A stretch of DNA of 64,000 bases from Anaerobacillus alkaliphilus. GTDB lineage: Bacteria; Bacillota; Bacilli; Bacillales; Anaerobacillaceae. Shown here in pieces: positions 17,931 to 26,972 of the stretch (its first letter is position 1; each line of letters begins with the position of its first letter). The notes beneath the pieces were generated by a model. It ran no database searches. It was not told the origin of the DNA and saw nothing but the letters and a program-made list of their open reading frames with translations. The stretch covers positions 62,001 to 126,000 of the forward strand of contig NZ_QOUX01000001.1 in the NCBI RefSeq assembly GCF_004116265.1, read 5' to 3'. A program made the translations under genes and the position numbers.

Positions 17931-19538
17931 TTATGTTAAATCAATTTTATTAACGTATAGGATATGCTCACTAGAAACCAGTTCTCTTAATACGGACTCG
18001 GTGAGTGGTTTGTCAATCGAGAGCATCATTAGCGCTTTTCCGCCTTCTTCTTTACGTCCAACCTGCATTGATCCAATATTGATCTCATGTTTTCCAAGTA
18101 GCTGCCCAACTAAACCAATCATCCCCGGTTTATCAATATGTTCAATATAAATTAAATGCCCAGATGGAGTGAAATCGACTTTGAATTCATTGATCCTAAT
18201 AATTCGAGGGCCATACTCTTTAACGTACGTTCCTTTTAAATTAAACGTCCGATCCTCACCGATCACTGATGCAGAGATTACATTTGAGTAGCCTGAGGAA
18301 CTATTGATATGCTTCTCACCAAATGTAATTCCACGTTCTTTAGCAATAATTGAAGCATTAACATCGTTGACTGGTGCATCCACACGAGGCTGGAGGAAAC
18401 CTGCGAGTAAACTTCTTGTAGTAATAGATGTTTCTAGTGTTGTAACCTCACCACCATAGTTAACCTCTATTTCGTTTACTGGTGTTCTCATACATTGGGA
18501 TAGAATAGATCCCATTGACTTAGCTAACTCATAGTAAGGTTGTATTTTTTTGTATACTTCTTTTGAAATGGTTGGCAGGTTTATTGAATTGAGAACAGGT
18601 TTCCCTTCAAAGTAGTTCAAAACCTCTTCAGATACTTGAGAGGCTACATTTAATTGAGCTTCAATAGTTGAAGCTGCAATATGTGGTGTAGCAATTACTT
18701 GCTCAAAATCTAACAAACGTGTATTTGTAGCTGGTTCTTCTTCAAATACGTCAAGTGCTGCCCCTGCTACATGACCATTTTGTAAGTAATAAATGAGAGC
18801 TTCCTCGTCAATAATTCCCCCACGTGCGCAATTAATTAAAAAGACTCCCTTTTTCGTTTTCGCAATCGTATCGAAATTTAAGAGACCTTTTGTTTCGTTT
18901 GTTAATGGTGTATGCACAGTAATAATGTCAGCCTGAGCTAGAACATCGTCTAGTGAAGAAACGGTCACTCCAAATTTTTCTGCCCTCTCTTTTGTTAAAA
19001 ATGGATCAAAAACATAAATTGACATTTGAAATGCTTTTGCTCGTTTGGCAATTTCTGATCCAATTCTCCCAAAACCAACAATCCCTAAGCTTTTACCAAA
19101 TAATTCAGTTCCTTGGAATTTCTTTCGGGTCCACTCACCATTTTTCGTAGACGTATTTGCTTGTGGGATTTTTCTTAATAATGCGGCGATCATTGCAAAT
19201 GAGTGTTCTGCTGTTGAGATGGTATTTCCGTCAGGTGCGTTAACTACAATTATTCCTTTTTTTGTAGCTGCTTGAATGTCTACATTGTCTACACCGACAC
19301 CTGCGCGAGCAATAATTTTAACATTGGGCATTTTGTCTAATAGCTCTGTAGTCACCTTTGTAGCACTTCGGATTAATAGTGCATCAACTTGATCTAACTG
19401 GTTTTGAGCTTCCTCTATTGTCTTTTGTAGACAAATAATTTTGTCGCTTTCTAGTAGCGGAAGTAGCCCTTCTTTACTCATTGAGTCAGAAACCAAAACC
19501 GTAAAAACTTTTTCTGTTTGACTTAGTGCTTGAACCAC
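17931..19538 (-). CDS. serA: D-3-phosphoglycerate dehydrogenase SerA
   Basis: First enzyme of serine biosynthesis: it oxidises 3-phosphoglycerate with NAD+. The 535-residue chain has a substrate domain split around a Rossmann domain (GIVGFGRIGSEIA), catalytic arginine in NCARGGIIDE, glutamate in the DVFEEEPA region and histidine in ATPHIAAST, then an intervening domain and a C-terminal ACT domain (YIEHIDKPGMIG) for serine feedback. GTG 19538 is preferred over ATG 19559, because AAGGAG lies between them and the resulting N terminus matches other Bacillus SerA proteins. Length fits the long ACT-containing type. Confidence 0.93.
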   Translation of the reverse strand: MVQALSQTEKVFTVLVSDSMSKEGLLPLLESDKIICLQKTIEEAQNQLDQVDALLIRSATKVTTELLDKMPNVKIIARAGVGVDNVDIQAATKKGIIVVNAPDGNTISTAEHSFAMIAALLRKIPQANTSTKNGEWTRKKFQGTELFGKSLGIVGFGRIGSEIAKRAKAFQMSIYVFDPFLTKERAEKFGVTVSSLDDVLAQADIITVHTPLTNETKGLLNFDTIAKTKKGVFLINCARGGIIDEEALIYYLQNGHVAGAALDVFEEEPATNTRLLDFEQVIATPHIAASTIEAQLNVASQVSEEVLNYFEGKPVLNSINLPTISKEVYKKIQPYYELAKSMGSILSQCMRTPVNEIEVNYGGEVTTLETSITTRSLLAGFLQPRVDAPVNDVNASIIAKERGITFGEKHINSSSGYSNVISASVIGEDRTFNLKGTYVKEYGPRIIRINEFKVDFTPSGHLIYIEHIDKPGMIGLVGQLLGKHEINIGSMQVGRKEEGGKALMMLSIDKPLTESVLRELVSSEHILYVNKIDLT

Positions 19539-19834
19539 AAACTCCACTCTCCTTATCATTTTTTATTTTTCAATTTAAAGTATTAAAGTGATTAAGTAAA
19601 AAAAATCATGTCATGTGAGTTAAATAAAGCTCTAAATCTCTCATAAAAGCAGGGCAATTTGCATAAGGATTTTTAAGGTGAAACTAAACGATCTTAGGAA
19701 CTACATCTATGAGCTCTTCTTTATATTGGAATTTCTTAAAAAGATTTAATTGTTTGATAATTTACCATACTAATGGAACCGTGTCAATTAGCCAGGTGGA
19801 ATAATGGCTTTTAACTAGGATAGGAGGGATGTTG

Positions 19835-20902
19835 TTGCGTAAATACGTTGTAAAAGAGGGTGACACAATTCACAAGGTTGCCCATCAATTCCAAGTAAGA
19901 GTCATTGACTTATTACTAAGTAATCACCAGTTAGAGAACGCTAGTCAGTACATTTACCCAAACGAACAGATGATCATTCCAGAAACTAAAAATGCCGTTA
20001 ATAAAAAAGTGTCTCCTTACGAATGTAAAATGGAATATGGACCAAGCGATCTTGAAGAGGATGTGAAATTTTTACGAAAGTATTATCCTTCCCTAGTTTC
20101 AATCCAAAAAATTGGTAATTCAGTAATGGGAAAGCCGATCTATGCATTTGTAGTAGGTAGCGGAAAAAAAGAAGTATTCTACTCTGGTGGTTGGCATGCT
20201 AACGAATGGCTAACTTCAAAATTTTTAATGACGTTTTTAAAAGAGTTATTGCAGTACTCTCAAGCTGGCCTGCCGTTTTTTCAGTATCAGGTGAGCAAAA
20301 TTTTAGAACAAGTAAAACTTTTTATCGTACCAATGGTTAATCCAGATGGAATTGAACTTGTCCAACAGGGAATATACGAAGAACACCCACATTTTTACTC
20401 AGTCTTAAATATCAATAAGTACTCAAGGAGATTTGAGCACTGGTCTAGCAATATTAGAGGTGTTGATTTAAATCATCAGTGGCCTGCAGGCTGGGATGTG
20501 GAGGCCAAGGAGAGCCCACAAGTGCCTTGGCCAAGACATTACAGTGGTCGAGCACCCTTGACAGAGCCAGAGGTCAAAGCAGTATATCATCTAACTAAGA
20601 AAAATAACTTTTCCTATGTATTAGCATTTCATTCCCAGGGGCAAGTTATTTATTGGGGATATAAAAGCTTAGAGCCCGTGGAAAGTAAAGCAATGGTAGA
20701 ACGCCTTTCTCTAGTCAGCTCTTATGAACCTATCCAAACTGCAGATAGTGATGGTGGGTATAAAGATTGGTTTATACAAGAGACAGGTAGACCAGGGTTT
20801 ACGATTGAAGTGGGAGTTGGAACAAATCCATTACCTTTTTCTGCTTATCCTGAAATATGGGCAAACAATAGCTTACTTGCACTAGAGGGGTTACTATTAT
20901 AA
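19835..20902 (+). CDS. LysM/M14 gamma-D-glutamyl-diamino acid endopeptidase (YqgT-like)
   Basis: Zinc carboxypeptidase-fold peptidoglycan endopeptidase of 355 residues. An N-terminal LysM domain (YVVKEGDTIHKVA, about 1-48) binds cell wall; residues of about 65-350 form the M14 domain with zinc ligands in GGWHANEW (H-x2-E) and the later AFHSQGQ, and catalytic glutamate in FTIEVGVG. It resembles endopeptidase I of Lysinibacillus sphaericus and YqgT, which cut the D-Glu-diaminopimelate bond. No signal peptide is seen. TTG 19835 is preferred because GGAGGG ends just six bases upstream; ATG 19829 is too close to that site. Confidence 0.83.
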   Translation: MRKYVVKEGDTIHKVAHQFQVRVIDLLLSNHQLENASQYIYPNEQMIIPETKNAVNKKVSPYECKMEYGPSDLEEDVKFLRKYYPSLVSIQKIGNSVMGKPIYAFVVGSGKKEVFYSGGWHANEWLTSKFLMTFLKELLQYSQAGLPFFQYQVSKILEQVKLFIVPMVNPDGIELVQQGIYEEHPHFYSVLNINKYSRRFEHWSSNIRGVDLNHQWPAGWDVEAKESPQVPWPRHYSGRAPLTEPEVKAVYHLTKKNNFSYVLAFHSQGQVIYWGYKSLEPVESKAMVERLSLVSSYEPIQTADSDGGYKDWFIQETGRPGFTIEVGVGTNPLPFSAYPEIWANNSLLALEGLLL

Positions 20903-20935
20903 TTTCTTAAAAGACTGGCCTATAAAGATAATTTT

Positions 20936-20970
20936 ACCAGTAACCTCTTCTTCTAGAAGAGGTTACTGGT
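20936..20970. repeat. Perfect 16-bp inverted repeat
   Basis: ACCAGTAACCTCTTCT pairs perfectly with AGAAGAGGTTACTGGT across a three-base spacer, 33 bases after the endopeptidase stop. It has the shape of a terminator stem, but no T tract follows on either strand. Confidence 0.6.
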
Positions 20971-21155
20971 TGGAATTATTTATGGGTCAGCTTTTTTTGC
21001 GTAACAAATCTTTTGAAATGTTAATTATATTTGAAACTTCGTAAGATTATCGGTACAATTCAAGTTAGTGATATGGTCGTCAGAGGACCATGAATTCAGA
21101 TGAGTGTTTATTTGTAAGCGTTTTAGTAGTTTAAATGTGTAGGAGGAAATGGGAA

Positions 21156-21848
21156 TTGATAAAACAAATTAAGCCCAAGAAGATATATGAGATTGTCGCT
21201 GAACAATTACAGGATTTAATTGTGAGTGGAAAGGTTAAACCAGGTGATCGTCTTTCTTCTGTTCAACAGTTAGCTGAGGATTTCAATGTCGGTCGATCAG
21301 CGATTAGAGAGGCGCTGAGTGCTTTAAAAGCAATGGGCTACATTGAAATTCGCCAAGGCGAAGGAACTTTTGTAAAAAAAGTGGATTTTGATGTTGCTAA
21401 TCAGATGATTCCACCAGTACTAGAAAAAGAAGATTTACGCCAATTGTTTGAAATACGAAGGTTTAACGAAACAGGTGCAGCATCATTAGCTGCGGAAAAT
21501 CGTACATCTGAAGATTTACATGAAATGGAGCATTGGTTAAGTGAGATGGAAAAAGCGGAAGGCGATGGAGATTTGGGAGAAAAAGCTGATATGAATTTTC
21601 ACATGGCTATCGTCAAAGCCTCCAAAAATGAAATGTTATATCGTCTCATGATTACAATCTCAGAAACGATGCAAGAATCAATGAAAGAAGCTAGGCAGTT
21701 GTTTCTGTTTTCAAACGAAAAGAAAATGAGGCAACTATATACTGAGCATTATGAAATATTTTTAGCTATAAAACAAAAAGACTCAAGACTCGCTTACAAT
21801 AAAATGTTAGAGCATATTGTTGGTGTCGAAGTAGAACTTTTTAGGTGA
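21156..21848 (+). CDS. GntR-family (FadR subgroup) transcription regulator
   Basis: 230-residue regulator with an N-terminal winged helix (about 5-75; LSSVQQLAEDFNVGRSAIREAL is split here as helix-turn-helix, then IEIRQGEGTFVKK wing) and a C-terminal all-helical FCD effector domain with D and H residues for a metal or acid ligand (ADMNFHMAIVKAS). FCD regulators of this type often sense lactate, pyruvate or other small acids; the ligand cannot be read from the sequence. TTG 21156 follows AGGAGG at nine bases. The first ATG (21135) would include the ribosome site. A half-matching cre-like sequence lies at 21112-21128. Confidence 0.82.
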   Translation: MIKQIKPKKIYEIVAEQLQDLIVSGKVKPGDRLSSVQQLAEDFNVGRSAIREALSALKAMGYIEIRQGEGTFVKKVDFDVANQMIPPVLEKEDLRQLFEIRRFNETGAASLAAENRTSEDLHEMEHWLSEMEKAEGDGDLGEKADMNFHMAIVKASKNEMLYRLMITISETMQESMKEARQLFLFSNEKKMRQLYTEHYEIFLAIKQKDSRLAYNKMLEHIVGVEVELFR

Positions 21849-21882
21849 AATCCACACCGATAAGAAAAAGACGAGGTGAACC

Positions 21883-22524
21883 ATGAAAAATTGGGAAGCG
21901 TTACTAAAAAAAAATGAATTTTTTATTGGTCTAACATCGGAAGAAATTAGACCATTACTCGATCAAGCCGTTGAAAAGAACTTTGACGATAAAGATGTGT
22001 TATTTTCAGAAGGTGATGACCGTAATTTTTTGTTTGTTCTAGGCAAAGGAACCGTACTTATAAGTAAATTAAGCGAAGATGGTGAAGAGTCGCTTATAAA
22101 TATCTTAACAAGCGGTGAGATTTTCCCTCACACAGGATTTTTTGACGATCGACCTTATCCAGGAACTGCGACAGCTAAAAAGCAAGCTGAGGTATTACTT
22201 ATTCCGATAGCTTCATTTGAGCGATTTGTAGAGACTCATCCACACTTATCGTTTAGGATAATTAAAGAAATGAGTAAAAAAATCTACACTCTACAAAAGA
22301 AGTTAAACGAAATGCTATCAATGAATGTTGAAGAACGCTTACTTTCGACGTTAAGACAAATGAATGATTTGTCTGAAACGGAGTTAATTCATTTAACTCA
22401 CCAAGAATTAGGAAATATTGTCGGTGCATCAAGGGAGACAGTTACCCGTCAATTAAAAAAACTAGAACAACAAGGAAGAGTGAAAATAAGAAAAGACCGA
22501 ATTTTATTGGTTGACGATTTGTAG
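21883..22524 (+). CDS. Crp/Fnr-family transcription regulator
   Basis: 213-residue regulator with an N-terminal cyclic-nucleotide-type beta-barrel (about 20-125, VLGKGTVLISKL and GEIFPHTGFFDD), a long dimerisation helix, and a C-terminal Crp-type winged helix with recognition segment GASRETVTRQLKKLE. It lacks the N- or C-terminal cysteine cluster of Fnr, so it is not an iron-sulfur oxygen sensor of that type. It follows the GntR gene by 34 bases on the same strand and may be co-transcribed. Ligand and targets are not evident. Confidence 0.82.
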   Translation: MKNWEALLKKNEFFIGLTSEEIRPLLDQAVEKNFDDKDVLFSEGDDRNFLFVLGKGTVLISKLSEDGEESLINILTSGEIFPHTGFFDDRPYPGTATAKKQAEVLLIPIASFERFVETHPHLSFRIIKEMSKKIYTLQKKLNEMLSMNVEERLLSTLRQMNDLSETELIHLTHQELGNIVGASRETVTRQLKKLEQQGRVKIRKDRILLVDDL

Positions 22525-22540
22525 AAATATTTACATAAGA

Positions 22541-22570
22541 AAAGCTTCCACAAATGTGGAAGCTTTCATT
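22541..22570. terminator. Bidirectional terminator between crp-like gene and fer
   Basis: A 10- to 12-bp perfect stem (AAAGCTTCCACA with TGTGGAAGCTTT) with a very small loop lies between converging genes and is flanked by A/T. Confidence 0.7.
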
Positions 22571-22575
22571 ATGAG

Positions 22576-22854
<279 letters not shown>

Positions 22855-22935
22855 TTAAATCCCTTCCCAAAATGCATATGTAAATTTGGTGAAAAGGTTC
22901 AACATTTTGATTAAGGAATTAATCTTCCTAAACAT

Positions 22936-22964
22936 ATTGTATAAATAAATTGTACACATTTCAA
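22936..22964 (-). promoter_or_regulatory. Candidate sigma-A promoter of fer
   Basis: Read on the minus strand: TTGAAA (22964-22959), 17-bp spacer, TACAAT (22941-22936). About 110 bases of leader separate it from the fer start. Confidence 0.55.
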
Positions 22965-22977
22965 TAGTTAAATCTAA

Positions 22978-22992
22978 TGAGAATGCTTATCA
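22978..22992. promoter_or_regulatory. Fur-box-like palindrome upstream of fer
   Basis: TGAGAATGCTTATCA matches the 7-1-7 Fur box TGATAATNATTATCA at 12 of 14 fixed positions. It lies 14 bases upstream of the -35 of the fer promoter, between the divergent fer and ypbB genes. This position is unusual for simple repression. Confidence 0.35.
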
Positions 22993-23125
22993 TATAAGGG
23001 TTTGCCAAGTTACCAAAGTTTTTATCTGCTATTATACAAACTTAATTATATAATAAAATTATAAGCTTTCATAATTTGGAGCTCTAATCTCGACAATTAA
23101 CAATCCATGAAGGGTATGAATTATT

Positions 23126-24175
23126 ATGGAGTTTCTTCAGGTTATATTTCTTTTAATGTTAAAAAACTTTGATGGCAGTAGAACAATCTTTGGAGCCTAC
23201 CATATCTTAAACGGTAAAAAAACAGCTCAAACCATTCAAGACTGCCGTTTATTTCAACTAACACATTTCTTTGGTGTGTATAAAGAGTTGGATAGAGATG
23301 TAGTCTTGGAGGCAATGAAACAACTAGTTGAAAAGAAGTTTATTAGACCGTGTGGTGAAAATCGGTTTCTTATAACACGTGAAGGTGAGGCTTACCTAGA
23401 AGAGAAATTAGAGGATCAACCAATTTCACCTCATCTAAATGGATTTCTATATAAAGACGTTGATGAGATCTTTTGGACAAGATTAGTTTTACTAAGTCAA
23501 TGTTTATCTCACCTAAAGGTAGAAAAAATGCACTTTATCCCAGTCATTAAGGATACGAGAATACAGCTCTGGGTAAAGGACAAGCTACGGAATGGTAATT
23601 TCAATGTTGAGGAACTTGCTTCTAATCTTTATCTAGAGCTAAAAACGCTATTACAGTATTTTACTAATGAAGAGGCAACAATATTTGTTTTACGTTTAAG
23701 TGGAGTACATCGCGTTGGGTTAACGATTGATCAAATCGCTAGAGAGCTGCAATTGGAGCGCGCATACGTAAAAATTATTTTCAAGGGTGTCATTCATGGC
23801 ATTCTAGACATTGTAAATAAAGATATCGAATTGTACCCGATATTATCTGGGATTTTTGAAAGAGTTGGAGATATAAATGTTTTAACTGAAACAACGCAAA
23901 AGACATATAAACTCTTACAAAAAGGACTAAGCTTAGAAGAGATAAGTTCAGTAAGAATGCTAAAACAAAGCACGGTTGAAGATCATGTGGTAGAAGTAGC
24001 GTTAAATGTGAAAGATTTTCCGATAGATCGCTTTGTATCTCCAGGTAAACAAGAGGCAATTCTGGAAATTGTTAAAAGATTAGGCACAAAGAGACTAAAG
24101 GAAATTAAAAAAGAGTGTAATGAAGCGACATCATATTTTGATATTCGCTTAACGATAGCGAAAAGTGAGGTGTGA
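23126..24175 (+). CDS. ypbB: YpbB, helix-turn-helix protein paired with RecQ-type helicase
   Basis: 349-residue soluble protein matching the YpbB family. It has a mostly helical N-terminal half and C-terminal helices (KLLQKGLSLEEISSVRMLKQSTVEDHVVEV) of the HTH type that, in other bacteria, is found fused to the C terminus of RecQ. The gene abuts recS (stop and next start are three bases apart), as in B. subtilis, so YpbB is probably a partner or targeting subunit of the helicase. Its exact function is unknown. Confidence 0.8.
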   Translation: MEFLQVIFLLMLKNFDGSRTIFGAYHILNGKKTAQTIQDCRLFQLTHFFGVYKELDRDVVLEAMKQLVEKKFIRPCGENRFLITREGEAYLEEKLEDQPISPHLNGFLYKDVDEIFWTRLVLLSQCLSHLKVEKMHFIPVIKDTRIQLWVKDKLRNGNFNVEELASNLYLELKTLLQYFTNEEATIFVLRLSGVHRVGLTIDQIARELQLERAYVKIIFKGVIHGILDIVNKDIELYPILSGIFERVGDINVLTETTQKTYKLLQKGLSLEEISSVRMLKQSTVEDHVVEVALNVKDFPIDRFVSPGKQEAILEIVKRLGTKRLKEIKKECNEATSYFDIRLTIAKSEV

Positions 24176-24177
24176 TT

Positions 24178-25689
24178 TTGAATTTAGATAAAGCACTACT
24201 TGATATATTTCATCTGAAGACTTTTCGTCCAGGACAAAGAGAGATTATTGAAGATCTAGTTAATGGCCAGGATGTTCTTGCTATGCTTCCAACAGGAGCA
24301 GGCAAATCATTATGTTATCAATTACCTGCATATATCCTTAATGGTGTTGCGATAGTCATATCTCCGTTACTTTCACTGATGGAAGATCAAGTGCAGCAGT
24401 TGAAAAGTAATGGGTTTAGGAATGTTGTTGCGCTAAATAGTTTCTTAGGTCATAACGAAAGGGAAATAGCCCTTAATCAGCTTCATAAACAGAAGATTAT
24501 TTATGTTTCTCCAGAAATTCTACAATCTCGATTTTTACTAAATAAGCTAAAGAAGTTAACGATTTCTCTTTTTATCGTGGACGAAGCGCACTGTATTTCA
24601 CAGTGGGGTCATGAGTTTCGAACAGATTACTTAAAGCTAGCTGAAGTTAGAGCAGAACTTGGAAATCCACCATGCTTAGCAATTACAGCAACAGCTACTA
24701 AGGAAGTTCAAGAAGATATTATTGAAAAATTAGCCTTAAAAAATTACCAAACACATATTTATAGCATTGATCGTCCGAATATTGCTATGGTTGTTTCGAA
24801 AGTCTCAAACAATCTCCCAGAAAAACTTGAAGAGCTTGTCACACTAGTGCGAAACTTACAAGGTCCAGGTATCATTTATGTTTCTACTAGAAAATGGGCA
24901 GAAGATATATCGACCATCTTGCTAAACAAAGGGATAAAGCGTGTAGCACCTTACCATGGGGGAATGAGTAATGAAGACAGGTTATTAATTCAACAGCAGT
25001 TTATTAATGATGAACTGCAGTTGATTTGCTGTACAAGCGCGTTTGGAATGGGCGTGAATAAACCGAATATCCGTTTTGTTATCCATTTTCACTATCCTAC
25101 TCAACTTGAATCTTACTTGCAGGAAATTGGCCGAGCGGGCCGAGACGGCCAGAACAGTATTGCAATTACGCTTTATGGTGACGACGAACGATCAATCCAA
25201 TTGTCTCTACTTACTCGAGAATTCCCAAGTGAAGCAAAACTTTTTCAGGTGCTTCAATATTTACGAAGCACGATGCCTCATGGGCGAATTGATGAAACAA
25301 GGTTAATTAGTGAAACAGGAATAACTGAAATCATGTGGAGGTTCATACGGTTTCATTTGGAAGAACAAGGTGTTATAGTTAATCTTACTTGTATTCCAAT
25401 AGAGAAAGACCCTTATGAAATTGTTAAATTGATAAGCGAAAAGGTGACAAAAAGGATTAGGTACAAACATGATAAACTAACATTGTTTAAGAATTGGCTC
25501 AGTGTAAATAAACAGTGCCGTCGAAAATTAGTACTCGAGCAATTCGATGAGCAACAAACCAGTAGGCCAGACAACTGTTGCGATGTATGTGGAATAAATC
25601 TAGAAAATTATTTTGAAAAGGAAGAAGTTCTTCACCCATATCAACCACAAGATTGGCAAGATGAGTTAAGAAAATTATTTCACGAGTAG
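24178..25689 (+). CDS. recS: RecQ-family ATP-dependent DNA helicase RecS
   Basis: 503-residue 3'-5' DNA helicase. The motor has Q motif (FRPGQREII), motif I (PTGAGKSLCYQ), DEAH box (VDEAHCISQWGHEFR, including the RecQ aromatic-rich loop), motif III (ITATAT) and motif VI (QEIGRAGRDG). The C-terminal zinc-binding part shows C-x-rest CCDVCG cysteines, while the HRDC domain of full RecQ is absent, as expected for the short RecS form. TTG 24178 follows GAGGTG; GTG 24172 is an alternative. It takes part in fork processing and recombination repair. Confidence 0.9.
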   Translation: MNLDKALLDIFHLKTFRPGQREIIEDLVNGQDVLAMLPTGAGKSLCYQLPAYILNGVAIVISPLLSLMEDQVQQLKSNGFRNVVALNSFLGHNEREIALNQLHKQKIIYVSPEILQSRFLLNKLKKLTISLFIVDEAHCISQWGHEFRTDYLKLAEVRAELGNPPCLAITATATKEVQEDIIEKLALKNYQTHIYSIDRPNIAMVVSKVSNNLPEKLEELVTLVRNLQGPGIIYVSTRKWAEDISTILLNKGIKRVAPYHGGMSNEDRLLIQQQFINDELQLICCTSAFGMGVNKPNIRFVIHFHYPTQLESYLQEIGRAGRDGQNSIAITLYGDDERSIQLSLLTREFPSEAKLFQVLQYLRSTMPHGRIDETRLISETGITEIMWRFIRFHLEEQGVIVNLTCIPIEKDPYEIVKLISEKVTKRIRYKHDKLTLFKNWLSVNKQCRRKLVLEQFDEQQTSRPDNCCDVCGINLENYFEKEEVLHPYQPQDWQDELRKLFHE

Positions 25690-25704
25690 AAAAGGTTGGT
25701 TAAC

Positions 25705-26286
25705 ATGAAACAAAGTGAATTAATAAAGAAAATGACTGACAAAGAAATACTAGTCAATTTATATATTACCCAACTTTTTATGGTACTTCTTGCCTTTATT
25801 CTAGCTTGGTTTATGTTTGAGAGTTGGAGTGATTTATTTCAGCTTTTTAAGTGGGATCCTTTTTCAATTTTCATTCTGGGTGGTGGTTCTGCACTTATTA
25901 TCATTTTATTTGAACTCATCTTAGAGAAAGTGTTACCCAAGGGAATGCTAGATGATGGAGGAATAAATGAAAGAGTTTTTCAAAACAGAAGTGTTGCTCA
26001 CATCTTCTTATTATCCATTTTTATAGCTTTTTCAGAGGAACTCTTATTTAGAGGTGTGTTACAAACTCATTTCGGTATTATTTCTGCAAGCGTACTTTTT
26101 GCTATCATACATGTTCGTTATTTAAATAAGATCGTACTTTTTACAATAACAGTTGGTCTAAGTTTTTATTTAGGCTGGCTTTATATGATTACTGAAAATT
26201 TATTGGTCCCAATATTTACACATTTTACGATCGATTTTGTGTTAGGTTGTATTTTAAGCTGTCGAAAAAAAGAAAATCGAGTATAA
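25705..26286 (+). CDS. ypbD: CPBP-family intramembrane metalloprotease YpbD
   Basis: 193-residue membrane protein with about six helices and the CPBP (Abi/Rce1) catalytic motifs: EELLFRG, the FAIIH histidine and the late FTHFTIDF histidine/aspartate. The family cleaves substrates within the membrane or, in other cases, protects against bacteriocins. ATG 25705 is chosen with an AAAGGTTGG site upstream. It follows recS by 15 bases and is part of the ypbB-recS-ypbD-ypbE set. Confidence 0.85.
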   Translation: MKQSELIKKMTDKEILVNLYITQLFMVLLAFILAWFMFESWSDLFQLFKWDPFSIFILGGGSALIIILFELILEKVLPKGMLDDGGINERVFQNRSVAHIFLLSIFIAFSEELLFRGVLQTHFGIISASVLFAIIHVRYLNKIVLFTITVGLSFYLGWLYMITENLLVPIFTHFTIDFVLGCILSCRKKENRV

Positions 26287-26335
26287 TTGTCCTATAAAAC
26301 TATGGACTAGTTTGTTAGTTGAGGTGAATACAAAC

Positions 26336-26641
26336 ATGACGTCAGACTTTAAAGAAGATCAAGCTGAGCAACTAAGAAAACACTTTGGTGATATCGATGT
26401 TAGTGATGAGGTAGAAGAGAAAGAAGTTGACGTTCTAAGTCTGCCATCAAGAAAGGAAAAGTACAAGCAAATAAAACAATCTAAAAGAAAAAAAACAGTT
26501 ACTAAAGAAGTGGAAAAAAAAGAAAAACGAAAGAGACGAGGAGTTAAATTTCCACTTGTACAAGTTTTATTATTTTTGTTCCTGTTGCTTGTTATATTAG
26601 TGATTAGCTATCCCAGATGGATTGATCGGTTAAACTTATAA
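26336..26641 (+). CDS. ypbE: YpbE-like membrane protein lacking a LysM domain
   Basis: 101-residue protein with an acidic N terminus (about 1-35), a very basic lysine/arginine-rich stretch (about 36-75) and one C-terminal transmembrane helix (FPLVQVLLFLFLLLVILVI, about 77-95). Position after ypbD and overall layout match YpbE of B. subtilis, which continues into an external LysM domain of over 100 residues. Here the reading frame stops nine residues past the helix and a strong terminator follows, so the LysM part is missing. GAGGTGA precedes ATG 26336 by eight bases. Confidence 0.65.
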   Translation: MTSDFKEDQAEQLRKHFGDIDVSDEVEEKEVDVLSLPSRKEKYKQIKQSKRKKTVTKEVEKKEKRKRRGVKFPLVQVLLFLFLLLVILVISYPRWIDRLNL

Positions 26642-26651
26642 ATGTGGTTTA

Positions 26652-26690
26652 GAACTAACTAAGAAATTAGTTAGTTCTTTAATTTGATTT
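26652..26690 (+). terminator. Terminator after the ypbE-like gene
   Basis: A 12-bp perfect stem (AGAACTAACTAA with TTAGTTAGTTCT), a GAAA tetraloop and a T-rich tail lie 11 bases after the stop. Confidence 0.85.
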
Positions 26691-26783
26691 TTATTTTGAA
26701 TTTTCTAAATATACTATTTACTTTAACGCGAATGTGTAGTAAAGTAGTAAATGTAAATGACCTCTTATTTTTCTCTCTTTATT

Positions 26784-26814
26784 GAAAGCTATTAGATAGC
26801 TTTCTCTTTTTTTT
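26784..26814 (+). terminator. Orphan Rho-independent terminator
   Basis: GAAAGCTAT pairs with ATAGCTTTC around a TAG loop and is followed by TCTTTTTTTT. No gene ends just before it: the ypbE-like gene already has a terminator 100 bases upstream. It may end a short untranslated RNA from about 26700. The rest of the 26642-26972 gap holds the promoter at 26870 and the cre-like box. Confidence 0.65.
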
Positions 26815-26869
26815 GTGTATTTTCACATATTTTTACAAAAAATGTAACATAGGTTTAATACTAAATTAA

Positions 26870-26898
26870 TTGAAAATTTTAACTATTTACATTATAAT
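26870..26898 (+). promoter_or_regulatory. Sigma-A promoter of the 71-residue protein gene
   Basis: TTGAAA (26870-26875), exact 17-bp spacer and perfect TATAAT (26893-26898). Transcription should start near 26905, directly at the cre-like box. Confidence 0.65.
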
Positions 26899-26905
26899 CA
26901 TAACT

Positions 26906-26922
26906 AAGAAAGCGTTTTCTAT
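26906..26922. promoter_or_regulatory. cre-like box at the transcription start
   Basis: AAGAAAGCGTTTTCTAT contains the symmetric core AGAAAGCGTTTTCT and differs from the CcpA cre consensus at two positions (the outer TG and CA). Its place at the predicted start of transcription would suit roadblock or repression. Confidence 0.45.
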
Positions 26923-26972
26923 ATGAGTTTTGAATTGAAACTTTATATAAATCGATAAAGGGAGTGATCAGT

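Noticed and set aside
19770-19790. TGGAACCGTG resembling a T-box core upstream of the LysM/M14 gene
   Set aside because: No specifier stem, no full T-box sequence and no terminator/antiterminator follow, and the downstream gene is not an amino acid gene.
21112-21128. cre-like sequence before the GntR-family gene
   Set aside because: Only the left half and centre match; the right half differs at two fixed positions, so it is not called as a site.
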